Part shown: one piece after another, positions 8,118-18,273 of the stretch
Layout of the letters: each line of letters opens with the position of its first letter
Numbering within the stretch: the first letter of the stretch is position 1
Assembly: GCA_027532825.1 (NCBI GenBank)
Contig: JAPZTL010000009.1
Coordinates: 124,001-188,000, forward strand
Reading direction: 5' to 3'
From: Silanimonas sp021297925
Lineage (GTDB): Bacteria > Pseudomonadota > Gammaproteobacteria > Xanthomonadales > Xanthomonadaceae
Length of the DNA stretch: 64,000 nucleotides
Program-made: the position numbers and the translations under genes
Notes under the pieces: generated by a model
Database searches by the model: none
Told to the model about the DNA's origin: nothing
The model's input: the letters and a program-made list of their open reading frames with translations, nothing else

Positions 8118-9029
8118 ATGAACCTCCGCGACCTTCGCTACCTCATCGCCCTCGCCGACCACCGGCATTTCGGCCGCGCGGCCGCGGCCAGCCACGTCAG
8201 CCAGCCGACACTGTCGACGCAGATCCGCAAGCTCGAGGATGAATTGGGCGTCCCGCTGGTCGAGCGGGCCCCCCGCAGGGTCATGCTGACCGAGGCCGGG
8301 GAAGACATCGTCCAGCGGGCCCGCCGCGTGCTGGCGGACATCGAGCAGATGCGCGAGACCGCCCGCCAGTCCCGCGACGCGGAAGCGGGCACGCTGCGGC
8401 TCGGGCTTTTCCCCACGCTGGGCCCCTACCTGCTCCCCCATGTCGTGGGCCCGCTGCGTGCCCGATTCCCCCGCCTCGAACTGCTGCTGGTCGAGGAAAA
8501 GACCGAAGTCCTGCTCGCGCGGCTCCGCGACGGCAAGGTCGATGCCGCCGTGCTTGCGCTGCCCGTCGATACCGAAGCACTCGAGCACACGCCCCTGTTC
8601 GAGGAACCGTTCGTGCTGGCGGTGCCGGCGGACCATGCCCTGGCGAGGCGCCGCGGCCCGCTGCCGCTGGATGCCCTGCACGACGCGCACCTGCTGCTGC
8701 TGGAGGAGGGGCATTGCCTCCGCGCGCAGGCCCTCGACGTCTGCCATCTCGCGGGAGCGACCGAGAAGGCCGGGTTCCGCGCGACCTCGCTGGAGACGCT
8801 GCGACAGATGGTGGCGGCGGGCGTCGGCATCACGCTGCTCCCGGTGCTGGCCGTGCGTCCGCCGGTCGCGCCGCTGGCGACCCTCAAGCTGCTGCCGTTC
8901 GCGACGCCCGCGCCGCGCCGCGCCATCGCCCTGTTCTGGCGGAAAAGCTCGGCGCGCGCGCCCATGCTCGAGGCCCTCGCCGGGGTGCTGCGCGATCTTC
9001 CCTCCGCCCTGCTGCAGGCCCGTCCATGA
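8118..9029 (+). CDS. oxyR: Hydrogen peroxide-sensing LysR-family regulator OxyR
   Basis: OxyR activates peroxide-defence genes once an intramolecular disulfide forms. The 303-residue protein has a LysR winged helix at residues 1-60 (SQPTLSTQIRKLEDELG) and a periplasmic-binding-like sensor domain. The redox cysteines are C200 and C209 in LEEGHCLRAQALDVCH, almost the E. coli C199/C208 arrangement, and the downstream TSLETLRQMVAAGVGITLLP block is typical of OxyR. The ATG at 8118 gives MNLRDLRYLI, the normal LysR start. It is divergent from ahpC, and its stop overlaps the start of the next gene by four bases. Confidence 0.97.
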   Translation: MNLRDLRYLIALADHRHFGRAAAASHVSQPTLSTQIRKLEDELGVPLVERAPRRVMLTEAGEDIVQRARRVLADIEQMRETARQSRDAEAGTLRLGLFPTLGPYLLPHVVGPLRARFPRLELLLVEEKTEVLLARLRDGKVDAAVLALPVDTEALEHTPLFEEPFVLAVPADHALARRRGPLPLDALHDAHLLLLEEGHCLRAQALDVCHLAGATEKAGFRATSLETLRQMVAAGVGITLLPVLAVRPPVAPLATLKLLPFATPAPRRAIALFWRKSSARAPMLEALAGVLRDLPSALLQARP

Positions 9030-9673
9030 GCGGCGCGACCCGGGTCTTCGCCGGACTGATCCTCGTCGGCGCGATCGGCGGCTGGTGGATGAACCGCTCT
9101 CCCGCGGCGCCCGTGGCGCTCGGGGTGGATGGCCGACCCGCGACCTGCATCGCGCCCGCGGGCACGGTGCAGCCGACGCCGCGCCACGTGCGCGTCCCGT
9201 CGGGCGTGTCGCCCTTCCAGATTGCAAGCGCCACGGTGACGCCACGGGCCGGCCTGCTGATCGAGGCCCGCGTGCTGTCGACCCAGCGCTACCAGTCGGG
9301 TCGCGAGGCCACGTGGTCGCCCCTCGACCTCGCCCTCGGCTGGGACCGCATGGCCGACCCCGCGGTCTACGGGCCCCTCGGCATCTCGCAGTCCGGCCGC
9401 TGGTTCCACTACCGCTGGGGCCCGGAGGGGCCGCCGATCCCGCTGGACGAGATCGTGGCCAGCGCCAGCAACATGCACATGATCCCCGCCGACGAGGCGG
9501 TGGCGGCAAGGCTGCTGGCATTGTCGCCCGGACAGCGCGTCCGGCTCCGCGGCTGGCTGGTCGACCTCTCGACCCCGGACGGCTACCGCTGGTCCACCTC
9601 GCTGCGTTTCGACGACAGCGGTAACGGGGCTTGCGAGATCGTCTACGTCTGCTCGGTGGAGGTCGCGCCCTGA
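9026..9673 (+). CDS. Membrane-anchored hypothetical protein, 215 aa
   Basis: I do not recognise this family with certainty. A single N-terminal hydrophobic segment (about residues 7-22, ending GGWWMN) should anchor it, leaving a periplasmic domain of about 190 residues. That domain has an ALGWDRMADP block, a WFHYRW block and an IASASNMHMIPAD block, reminiscent of small periplasmic proteins that follow or accompany regulators in xanthomonads. Two cysteines near the end (GACEIVYVC) may form a disulfide. The ATG overlaps the oxyR stop (ATGA), suggesting translational coupling and a possible link to peroxide stress, but this is inference. The 3' end overlaps the convergent transporter gene by 31 bases. 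Confidence 0.7.
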   Translation: MSGATRVFAGLILVGAIGGWWMNRSPAAPVALGVDGRPATCIAPAGTVQPTPRHVRVPSGVSPFQIASATVTPRAGLLIEARVLSTQRYQSGREATWSPLDLALGWDRMADPAVYGPLGISQSGRWFHYRWGPEGPPIPLDEIVASASNMHMIPADEAVAARLLALSPGQRVRLRGWLVDLSTPDGYRWSTSLRFDDSGNGACEIVYVCSVEVAP

Positions 9674-10548
9674 CCGGCGGGTCGGCGCAGGCCGGCGAGG
9701 AAGATGCCGACGAGCGTCATCGCGACCCCCAGCCACTCGTGCCCGGCGGTCGGTCGCCCGAACACCAGCACGTCGAACAGGAAGGCCAGCAATGGCTGCA
9801 ACAGCAGCAGCAGGCCCACCGAGGCCACACGCAGGCGCGGCAGCGCGCGGCCGATCAGCACCCAGCCCAGGCATTGACCGATCAGTCCAAGGGCCAGCAA
9901 CGCGGCCAGCGAGCGGAGGTCGGGGATCGCGAACGAGACCCCCTCGGCGGCAGCGGCGAGCGCCAGCATCACCGCGCATTGCAGGGTCGAGACCACGAGC
10001 ACCGGCTCGGCCGCCGGCGGGTCCGCCTCGCGCTGGGCGCGCTTGAGCCCCAGGTTGTAGGCGGCGTACGCGATGCCGGTCGCCAGCCCCAGCCACACGC
10101 CACCGCGGCTTTGGGCACTCAAGGCCGACCAGCCGTCGCCGAGGATCAGCACGAGGCCGGCGAAGGCCAGCATCACCCCGGCGAAAAAGCGCGGGTGCAG
10201 CCGCTCGCCGAAGAACAGGACCCCGGCGGCGACCATGAAGAACACTTGCGTATTCGCCAGCAGGGTCGCAAGGCCCGGCCCGACCGCGTGGATGCTCCGG
10301 TGCCACAGCCAGAGGTCGGCGGCGAACGCGGCCGCGGGCCACAGGCAGAACACCCATGCCCGGGCCGACAACGCGCGCCATCGACCGAGGAGGACGAGGA
10401 CCACGCCGAGCATCGCGCCGCCGAACAGCATGCGGTACATGCCGGCCACGGTCGGCGGGACGTCGGCGAGGCGGACGAGGACCCCGGTCAGGCTGATCAG
10501 GCTGGCGCCAGCGGCCATTGCCAGCAGCGCGCGTCGGTCGGTCGACAT
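9643..10548 (-). CDS. EamA/DMT-family transporter
   Basis: An inner-membrane protein of 301 residues with ten predicted hydrophobic segments in two repeated halves, as in the drug/metabolite transporter superfamily. The first half has GASLISLTGVLVRLADV and the second has a GLATGIAYAAYNLGLKRAQ block, both normal for EamA domains. Members export amino acids, metabolites or other small molecules; the substrate cannot be told here. The ATG at 10548 has an ideal GGAGG site four bases upstream; the frame is open 150 bases further but that part has no plausible start. The stop lies inside the 3' end of the convergent gene. Confidence 0.9.
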   Translation of the reverse strand: MSTDRRALLAMAAGASLISLTGVLVRLADVPPTVAGMYRMLFGGAMLGVVLVLLGRWRALSARAWVFCLWPAAAFAADLWLWHRSIHAVGPGLATLLANTQVFFMVAAGVLFFGERLHPRFFAGVMLAFAGLVLILGDGWSALSAQSRGGVWLGLATGIAYAAYNLGLKRAQREADPPAAEPVLVVSTLQCAVMLALAAAAEGVSFAIPDLRSLAALLALGLIGQCLGWVLIGRALPRLRVASVGLLLLLQPLLAFLFDVLVFGRPTAGHEWLGVAMTLVGIFLAGLRRPAGQGATSTEQT

Positions 10549-10727
10549 GGGGCCTCCGTTCAATGCCGAACCACGATGCGGCGGATGGGAGCGGCAAGCA
10601 CTCGGCAACAGCCGGCATGGCCAACACTTGGACTGTAGCGCAGACAGACCTCCGCTTGACGAACTGTGACAGTCGCAAGCAGGCCAAAGCGCGAACATCC
10701 TAGGACACCTCGACCAGGAGCCCCGCG

Positions 10728-11081
10728 ATGCTTTCGACGTCCGCCCCCATCCGCCAGGCCGCCCTCGCCGCCGTCCTCGCGCTCGCCGCCCTCGCCAGCG
10801 GCACCGCCCGAGCCGACGGCGAGGACCGCAGCGTCCGGATCATCAACGAGACCAGCCACACGATCACCCACTTCTACGGCTCGAACGTGGGCACCGACCA
10901 GTGGGAAGAGGACATCCTGGGCAAAGAGGTGCTGCCGCCCGGCAAGTCCGTGATGATCAACTTCGATGACGGCACCGGCTACTGCAAGTTCGACTTCAAG
11001 GCCAAGTTCGACGATGGCGACGAGGTCATCAAGAACAATATCGACGTCTGCCAGATCTCGAGCTTCCGCTTCACCGAGTAA
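10728..11081 (+). CDS. Small secreted hypothetical protein, 117 aa
   Basis: A signal peptide is clear (hydrophobic AALAAVLALAALASGTARA, cleavage near residue 29). The mature part of about 88 residues has an immunoglobulin-like or beta-rich look (VRIINETSHTITHFYGSNVG) with two cysteines, in GTGYCKF and NIDVCQI, that could pair. The text resembles small periplasmic proteins whose core begins with N-x-T-x-x-T-I. GGAG sits eight bases before the ATG. A short GC hairpin follows the stop. Function unknown; the gene looks like a monocistronic unit. Confidence 0.75.
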   Translation: MLSTSAPIRQAALAAVLALAALASGTARADGEDRSVRIINETSHTITHFYGSNVGTDQWEEDILGKEVLPPGKSVMINFDDGTGYCKFDFKAKFDDGDEVIKNNIDVCQISSFRFTE

Positions 11082-11088
11082 GGCCCGA

Positions 11089-11104
11089 GCCCCCTCGCGG
11101 GGGC
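11089..11104 (+). terminator. Possible terminator after the small secreted gene
   Basis: GCCCCC (11089-11094), loop TCGC, GGGGGC (11099-11104), followed by GACCGTTCTCT. The stem is short and the T-tract weak, so this is tentative. Confidence 0.3.
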
Positions 11105-11162
11105 GACCGTTCTCTGGGCGGGGTAGACTTCGCGGTCTGCCTCGCCTCCATTTCCAGACGCC

Positions 11163-12905
<1,743 letters not shown>

Positions 12906-12948
12906 GCCCGCCCTCGAACGACCTCCCCTTGCCCGACCGGAGTCCGCC

Positions 12949-13443
12949 ATGCCCCCCGCCTACCGCGCGCCGTCGATGCCGAACGCCTCGACCTTCCGCA
13001 CCGTCGTGCTGGCCCTGCTGATCGCCCTGCCGCTGGCGGGTTGCGCGATGGGAAGTTCCGGCGGCTCCCCGGAAGGGGCTCGCGGGTCGATCGACACCGG
13101 CACCGCGCCCCCGCCGCCGGACATGGCGACGCCTGCGGCGGACGCGAGCGGCCGGCCGCTGGTCGGGCAACCCGCCGTCGCCGCGCTGCCAGGCGCCGCG
13201 CCAGGGCCGGTCGACGACTCCTGTACCACCGATGCCGACTGCGCGGTGAAGAACGTGGGCAACTGCTGCGGCTACTACCCCGCCTGCGTGAACAAGAACA
13301 GCCCGACCTTCCCCGAACAGGTGAAGGCCGAGTGCGCGAAGAACGACATGCAGTCCGTCTGCGGCTTCCGCGACATCGCCAGCTGCCAGTGCGTCGACGG
13401 CCGTTGCAGCGCGCTCGATGCCGGCGAAGGGCCGGTACGTTGA
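12949..13443 (+). CDS. Cysteine-rich lipoprotein
   Basis: The N-terminus has a lipoprotein signal with lipobox LPLAGC, making C32 the likely lipidated residue. A low-complexity Ala/Pro/Gly linker (about 40-85) leads to a Cys-rich domain of about 75 residues with at least ten cysteines (DSCTTDADCAVKNVGNCCGY, then CQCVDGRCSAL), suggesting several disulfides and an extracytoplasmic location. No enzyme motif is visible. GGAG precedes the ATG at 12949. The stop shares bases with the start of the deaminase gene (TGATG), so the two are likely translated together, though a functional link is unproven. Confidence 0.75.
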   Translation: MPPAYRAPSMPNASTFRTVVLALLIALPLAGCAMGSSGGSPEGARGSIDTGTAPPPPDMATPAADASGRPLVGQPAVAALPGAAPGPVDDSCTTDADCAVKNVGNCCGYYPACVNKNSPTFPEQVKAECAKNDMQSVCGFRDIASCQCVDGRCSALDAGEGPVR

Positions 13444-14000
13444 TGCTCTACGCGCAGGTGCACCTCACCCTGCCGCCGTGGGTGCACGAGGCCGTCGATG
13501 CCTCCGCCGACTACGTCGACGACGATGCCAAGATGGCGTTGGCCATCCGCCTGTCCGCGCTGAACATCGAACACGCCAGCGGCGGCCCCTTTGGCGCCGC
13601 GGTGTTTTCGCCGGAAGGCCGGTTGATCGGCGTCGGCGTCAATCGCGTGGTCCCGCACAGCACCTCCATCGCGCACGCCGAGATGATGGCTTTCGCCACC
13701 AGCCAGCAGCGCGTGCAGCAGTTCCGATTGAACGCGGAGCGGGGGCCGATCACGCTGGCGACGTCCTCGCAGCCCTGTTGCATGTGCTACGGCGCAAGCG
13801 TCTGGGCGGGCATCGACCGCCTGCTGATCGGCGCCCGCGCCGAGGACGTCGAATCACTGGCGGGCTTCGACGAAGGCCCGTTGCCCGCGGACTGGCGCGG
13901 CGAGCTGCAGAAGCGCGGCATCACCGTCGTCACCGACCTGCGCCGCGACGAGGCCCGCGCCGTGCTGGCCGAGTACGGGCGATCCGGCAAGGTCTACTGA
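13443..14000 (+). CDS. Cytidine/deoxycytidylate-family nucleoside deaminase
   Basis: A zinc-dependent deaminase of the CDA superfamily, 185 residues. The zinc site is HAE at 78-80 and PCCMC at 111-115 (C112 and C115 as ligands), with E80 as the proton shuttle. The core GGPFGAAVFSPEGRLIGVGVN is closest to guanine deaminase or tRNA-adenosine-deaminase-like proteins rather than to TadA itself, and the substrate remains open (a purine or nucleoside). The start codon overlaps the lipoprotein stop, and rlmM begins four bases after its stop, so the three genes form an operon. Confidence 0.85.
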   Translation: MLYAQVHLTLPPWVHEAVDASADYVDDDAKMALAIRLSALNIEHASGGPFGAAVFSPEGRLIGVGVNRVVPHSTSIAHAEMMAFATSQQRVQQFRLNAERGPITLATSSQPCCMCYGASVWAGIDRLLIGARAEDVESLAGFDEGPLPADWRGELQKRGITVVTDLRRDEARAVLAEYGRSGKVY

Positions 14001-14004
14001 CGCG

Positions 14005-15096
14005 ATGAGCATCCTGAAGCCCGAGCTGGCCCTGCTTGCTTACTGCCGGCCCGGCTTCGAGCCGGAACTCGCCGCCGAGCTCACCGCGCGGGCCAGTGAA
14101 CGCGACCATTGGGGCCACGCCGCGACCGAACGCAACAGCGGCGTGGTCCGTTACATCTGCGCCAGCGCGGCCCTGCTCGAACGCCAGCTCGCCTTCGACG
14201 ACCTGATCTTCGCGCGGCAGAAGCTGCTGGGGCTGGCGCGGCTCGACGGCCTCGATCCCACCGACCGCATCACGCCGCTGCTGGCCGCGCTCGAGGGCGT
14301 GCGCGAGCCCGTCGCCGCAGCGTCCGGCGGCGCCCTGCGCTTCGGCGACCTCGTGGTCGAACACAGTGACAGCGACGAGGGCCGCGAACTGGCCGGCCTC
14401 GCCCGCGGCTTCGGCAACGCGCTGCGCCCGGCCCTGCGCAAGCCGGGCTGGCTCACCGACAAGCCGGATGCGCGCAAGCCGCGCCTGCACGTGCTGGTGC
14501 ATTCCGGCACGCGGATGGAACTGGCGCTCTCGCGCGTCGAGGACAGCAGCCCGTGGCCAGGCGGCATCCCGCGCCTGCGCCAGCCGCCGAACGCCCCCAG
14601 CCGCAGCGCCGCCAAGCTCGACGAGGCGATCCACACCCTGCTCACCGACGACGAGCGGACGACCCTGCTGCGCGACGGCCTGCGCGGCGCCGACCTCGGC
14701 GCGGCGCCGGGCGGTTGGACCTGGGTGCTGGTGCGCGCGGGCCTGCGCGTCACCGCGGTCGACAACGGCCCACTGAAGGAACCGGTCGCGGGCCATCCGC
14801 AGGTCGAACACCTTCGCGCCGACGGCTTCAAGTGGCAGCCCGCGCGCCCGCTCGACTGGATGGTGTGCGACATGGTCGAGCAACCGCGTCGCGTCGCCGA
14901 GCGCATGGCGCAGTGGTTCCGCGAGGGCTGGTGCCGCAACGCGATCTTCAACCTCAAGTTGCCGATGAAGAAGCGCTGGGACGAAACGGTCCTGTGCCTC
15001 GACCTCTTCCGAGAACAGGCGGGCGATCTGAAGGCAACGCGCGCGAAGCAGCTCTACCACGACCGCGAGGAAATCACGGTCTTCGCCCGGCGCTAA
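14005..15096 (+). CDS. rlmM: 23S rRNA 2'-O-ribose C2498 methyltransferase RlmM
   Basis: RlmM methylates the 2'-O of C2498 in 23S rRNA in the peptidyl transferase region. The 363-residue protein has an N-terminal THUMP-like domain (LLAYCRPGFEPELAAEL), and a Rossmann methyltransferase with the SAM motif GADLGAAPGGWTW near residue 230, a DWMVCDMVEQP block and a NLKLPMKKRWD block near residue 315 that holds a catalytic lysine. The length fits (E. coli RlmM has 366). It is the last gene of the lipoprotein-deaminase-rlmM run, four bases after the deaminase stop. Confidence 0.93.
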   Translation: MSILKPELALLAYCRPGFEPELAAELTARASERDHWGHAATERNSGVVRYICASAALLERQLAFDDLIFARQKLLGLARLDGLDPTDRITPLLAALEGVREPVAAASGGALRFGDLVVEHSDSDEGRELAGLARGFGNALRPALRKPGWLTDKPDARKPRLHVLVHSGTRMELALSRVEDSSPWPGGIPRLRQPPNAPSRSAAKLDEAIHTLLTDDERTTLLRDGLRGADLGAAPGGWTWVLVRAGLRVTAVDNGPLKEPVAGHPQVEHLRADGFKWQPARPLDWMVCDMVEQPRRVAERMAQWFREGWCRNAIFNLKLPMKKRWDETVLCLDLFREQAGDLKATRAKQLYHDREEITVFARR

Positions 15097-15124
15097 ATCG
15101 CCGCCGGCCACGCCCGCCCGGCAT

Positions 15125-15790
15125 TCAGCCGGCCAGAAGGTCCTCGTGGAAGGCCCCGAAGGGCTTCGACGGGTGGCGGATCTGGATTTCGAGGATCCAC
15201 AACCCCTCGCCCGGGACGTGGCCGATCGATCCGAGCGTCGGAGTCTGGTGGATGGCGTGCGGGAAGTCGCCCACGCGATGACCCTTCACGTCGTGGTGGA
15301 ACTCCCATCCCATGGCCAGCGCCTCGCGCTTGGCGAAGGCGTAGAGCTCGCGACCCGTGGGCTGCAACTCGCGCCAGACCGCGGCCACGCGGCCCCACAG
15401 GTCGCGGCAGGCGGCAGCGCAGGCGTGCATGTCCGCGTCGTCGCCGACGACGAACGTGGTGCCGGCATCGCCCTCGTGACCGTCGAACACCGGCCCCAGG
15501 TCCACGAAGAACAGGTCGTGCTCGCCCAGCACCGCATCGTCGGGCGAAGGCTCCTTCCAGATCAGCCGCGTGTTTGCGCCGATGCGGACGATGTTCGGGT
15601 GCCAGCGGCGATCGTGGCCAAGTTCGACCAGCACCTCGTGGGCGATGGCCTTGGCCTCGCTCTCTCGGATGCCGGGGCGGACACGCCGGCCGATCGCGTC
15701 GACGGCCTGCCAAGTCTTGGCCTGCGCGGCGACCAATGCCTCGCGCCGGTAGGCCGCGCCGGTCTTCTCGGTGAGGTCGGGGGTGCTCAC
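15125..15790 (-). CDS. Short M24-family metallopeptidase-like protein
   Basis: M24 enzymes (methionine aminopeptidase, prolidase, aminopeptidase P) use a pita-bread fold with five metal ligands. Here the ligands expected are D97, D108, H171 (or H178), E201 and possibly E216, in FFVDLGPVFDG, EGDAG, VKGHRVGDFPHAIHQTP, and ILEIQIR. The protein is only 221 residues, so it lacks the N-terminal domain of aminopeptidase P. It begins with GTG at 15790, overlapping the stop of the upstream hydroxylase (GTGA). In enterobacteria pepP begins the ubiH operon, whereas here an M24 gene ends it. Substrate unknown; the fifth ligand is the weakest point. Confidence 0.8.
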   Translation of the reverse strand: MSTPDLTEKTGAAYRREALVAAQAKTWQAVDAIGRRVRPGIRESEAKAIAHEVLVELGHDRRWHPNIVRIGANTRLIWKEPSPDDAVLGEHDLFFVDLGPVFDGHEGDAGTTFVVGDDADMHACAAACRDLWGRVAAVWRELQPTGRELYAFAKREALAMGWEFHHDVKGHRVGDFPHAIHQTPTLGSIGHVPGEGLWILEIQIRHPSKPFGAFHEDLLAG

Positions 15791-16974
15791 GCCAGCCCCG
15801 CGGCGCGCCGCCAGAGCGCCCGGTTCACCGGCGGCAGGTTGGCCGCGGCGAGCGCCCAGCCGCGCAGGGCCACCGGCAACGGCGAGGCGTTGGCGTACAC
15901 GTCGTGGATCCATTCGAAGCTGCGGGCCGCCACGCTGTTCTCGCTGAAGCGCGTCCGGGCCCAGCGTTCGAGCACGCGGTCCGACAGCGACGGGCGCCCG
16001 GCGTCGCGGGCCGAGGACGCGGCCTCCAGCAGTCCGGCGACATCGCGCAGGCCAAGGTTCACGCCCTGTCCAGCGAGGGGATGCACGACATGGGCAGCGT
16101 CGCCGACGAGCGCGACGCGGCCAGCGAGCATCATCCGCGCAAGCTGGCGTCGCAGCGGGAACACGACGCGCGGCGAATCGAGGCGGAGTTCGCCGAGGGC
16201 CCGGTCGCTGGCGCGGGCGATCTCGGCCTCGAACTGCGCCGCAGGGACATCGCGCAGGCGCATCGCCTCGTACTCGGGCAAGGACCAGACGATCGACACC
16301 CGCCCCCCGGCGCAGGGAAGCAGGGCGAGCGGCCCGGTCGGCAGGAAGCGCTGCCAGCAGGTGGCGTCGTGGGGCTTTTCGGGCACGAGGTAGGCGACGA
16401 GGCCGGCCGACCCGTAGTCGCGCGCCTCCACGCCGATGCCGGCGAGCGCGCGCACGGCGGAGGCGGCGCCGTCGGCACCGAACAGGCGGCCCGTCGAGCG
16501 ACGCTCGCCGCCAGCCAGCACCAGGTCGATCCGGCTGTCGGCCTCGTGCATCGCCTCGACCGTCGCGCCGAAGGTGCAGGGGATCCCGGCGCGACGCAGC
16601 GCCTCGTGCAGGCGATCCACCAGCAGCGCGTGCTCGACGATGTGGCCGAGCCGTGGCACGCCCAGCGACGCGGCATCGAAACGCAGCGGCCGCCCGCCCC
16701 CGGCGTCCCAGACGTGCATGCCGGCATAGGGCTGGACCCGCGCCGCCCGCACGGCGGGCCACACCCCGAGGCGGTCGAGCAGGGCCTCGCCGTCGGGCGC
16801 CAAGGCGTAGACACGCAGGTCTGGCGTTTCGGGCGACCACGGCTCGAGCGGCCGCGCCTCGAGAAGTTCGACCTCGAGGCCGAGCCGATGCAATCCAAGG
16901 GCGAGCGCGGCGCCGACGATGCCACCGCCGACGACGAGGGCGTCCCGCGCGCCGCCGGCCCGACGGGCGCTCAT
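15787..16974 (-). CDS. UbiI/VisC-type ubiquinone hydroxylase (FAD)
   Basis: A class A flavin monooxygenase of the UbiH/UbiF/UbiI/COQ6 family, 395 residues. FAD binding is shown by GGGIVG at 16-21 and by the GD motif VALVGDAAHVVHPLAGQGVN near residue 285. It hydroxylates the aromatic ring of ubiquinone precursors with O2 and NADPH. The neighbour upstream is UbiH, so this is the partner hydroxylase, most likely for the C5 position (UbiI-type), although a UbiF-type role cannot be ruled out from sequence alone. Its ATG overlaps the ubiH stop (ATGA). Confidence 0.88.
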   Translation of the reverse strand: MSARRAGGARDALVVGGGIVGAALALGLHRLGLEVELLEARPLEPWSPETPDLRVYALAPDGEALLDRLGVWPAVRAARVQPYAGMHVWDAGGGRPLRFDAASLGVPRLGHIVEHALLVDRLHEALRRAGIPCTFGATVEAMHEADSRIDLVLAGGERRSTGRLFGADGAASAVRALAGIGVEARDYGSAGLVAYLVPEKPHDATCWQRFLPTGPLALLPCAGGRVSIVWSLPEYEAMRLRDVPAAQFEAEIARASDRALGELRLDSPRVVFPLRRQLARMMLAGRVALVGDAAHVVHPLAGQGVNLGLRDVAGLLEAASSARDAGRPSLSDRVLERWARTRFSENSVAARSFEWIHDVYANASPLPVALRGWALAAANLPPVNRALWRRAAGLA

Positions 16975-18185
16975 GCGACCTCCCGCGCCAAGGCCGGGAC
17001 GTGGCCGCGGAAACCCATGGCCCCAGCGGCGATGGTGGCGCGCAGGCCCGGGTCGGCGGCCAGGGCCAGCAGCCCGACGCTGCGCAGCGCGTGATGGATG
17101 AACGAGCCGCCGGCGCTGAAGCGGGCCAGCCCGTCGCTGAAGGCGAGCGTCGCCTCGCGATCGACTCGGCGCCGCGCCTCGTGCTCGCGGAGAAGGGCCG
17201 CGTCGCCCGGATCGGCCGCGGCGTCCGTGGCCCGCGCGTCACCGATCAGTCCGGCGATGGTCAGCGCGTCGCGCAGGCCAAGGTTGAAGCCCTGCGCGCC
17301 GATCGGATGGAGGGTCTGCGCGGCGTTGCCGACCAGCACCAGCCGCTCTGCGGCGAGCCGTTGCGCCACGACGCGGCGGAGCGGCCACAGGCTTCGCGCG
17401 CCGACCGCGCGGATGCGACCGGCACGCCAGCCGAACCGGCGCTGGAAATAGTCGGCGTAGCCCGCGTCGTCCAAGGCGGCTACGGCATCGACCGATTCGC
17501 TCGCGACGCCGCACAAGGCGCCGTGCCAGCCGTCCGCCATCGGCAGGAGCGCACAGGGGCCCTCGTCGGTGAGGCGCTCCCAAGCCGTGCCGTCCGGGCG
17601 ATGGTCGACGCGCATCGAGGTGACGACGAGGGTCTGTCCATAGTCGTACTCGTCGGTGTCGATACCGGCGGCCTGCCGCCACGGCGAGCCGGTGCCGTCC
17701 GCCGCGACGACCAGCCGCGCGCGCCACGGCGCCTCGCCATCGGCGCCGCGGACCACCGCGCGACGGGCGCCCTCCTCGACACCATCGGCGTCCGCCCGGC
17801 CGCGGACCGTCGGGACCCCGGCCGCGGCGACCGCATCGCCCAAGGCCCGCGCGAGATCGCCCGCCAACACCACCCCGCCGAGGGCCTCGCGCCCCAACTC
17901 GGCGGCCTCCAGGACCACCCGGCCGAAGTCACCGGCGCGGCTGGCGTGGATGCGACGGATCGGCGTGGGCGGTCCGGGCAGGCGGGCCAGCACGCCCAGC
18001 GCCCCGAGCGCCGACAGGCTCGCCGCCGACAGCGCCAGCTTCCGCGGATCGGACGCCATGCCGGGCGCGGGCGATGGAATGTCGACGAGGGCCACCCCGA
18101 CGCCGCAGCGGGCCAGCGCAAGCGCGAGGCTGCCACCGACGAGGCCACCACCGACGACGAGGACATCGAGTTCACGGGATTGCAT
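16971..18185 (-). CDS. ubiH: 2-octaprenyl-6-methoxyphenyl hydroxylase UbiH
   Basis: A ubiquinone-pathway flavin monooxygenase, 404 residues. FAD binding is shown by GGGLVGGSLA at 12-20 and, near residue 310, by the UbiH-type variant LVGNAAQTLHPIGAQGFNLG, in which the usual GDAAH is GNAAQ. This change is characteristic of UbiH in gammaproteobacteria. It is the first gene of the ubiH-ubiI-M24 operon and is divergent from the B12 unit starting at 18274, with an 88-base gap. Confidence 0.93.
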   Translation of the reverse strand: MQSRELDVLVVGGGLVGGSLALALARCGVGVALVDIPSPAPGMASDPRKLALSAASLSALGALGVLARLPGPPTPIRRIHASRAGDFGRVVLEAAELGREALGGVVLAGDLARALGDAVAAAGVPTVRGRADADGVEEGARRAVVRGADGEAPWRARLVVAADGTGSPWRQAAGIDTDEYDYGQTLVVTSMRVDHRPDGTAWERLTDEGPCALLPMADGWHGALCGVASESVDAVAALDDAGYADYFQRRFGWRAGRIRAVGARSLWPLRRVVAQRLAAERLVLVGNAAQTLHPIGAQGFNLGLRDALTIAGLIGDARATDAAADPGDAALLREHEARRRVDREATLAFSDGLARFSAGGSFIHHALRSVGLLALAADPGLRATIAAGAMGFRGHVPALAREVA

Positions 18186-18273
18186 GCGCCAAGGATACGC
18201 CCCGGCCGCGCGGTCGCCGCGTCGACCCCGGGCGCTGGCCGCATCGGCTAGACTTCACGCTTCCCGAATCCCG

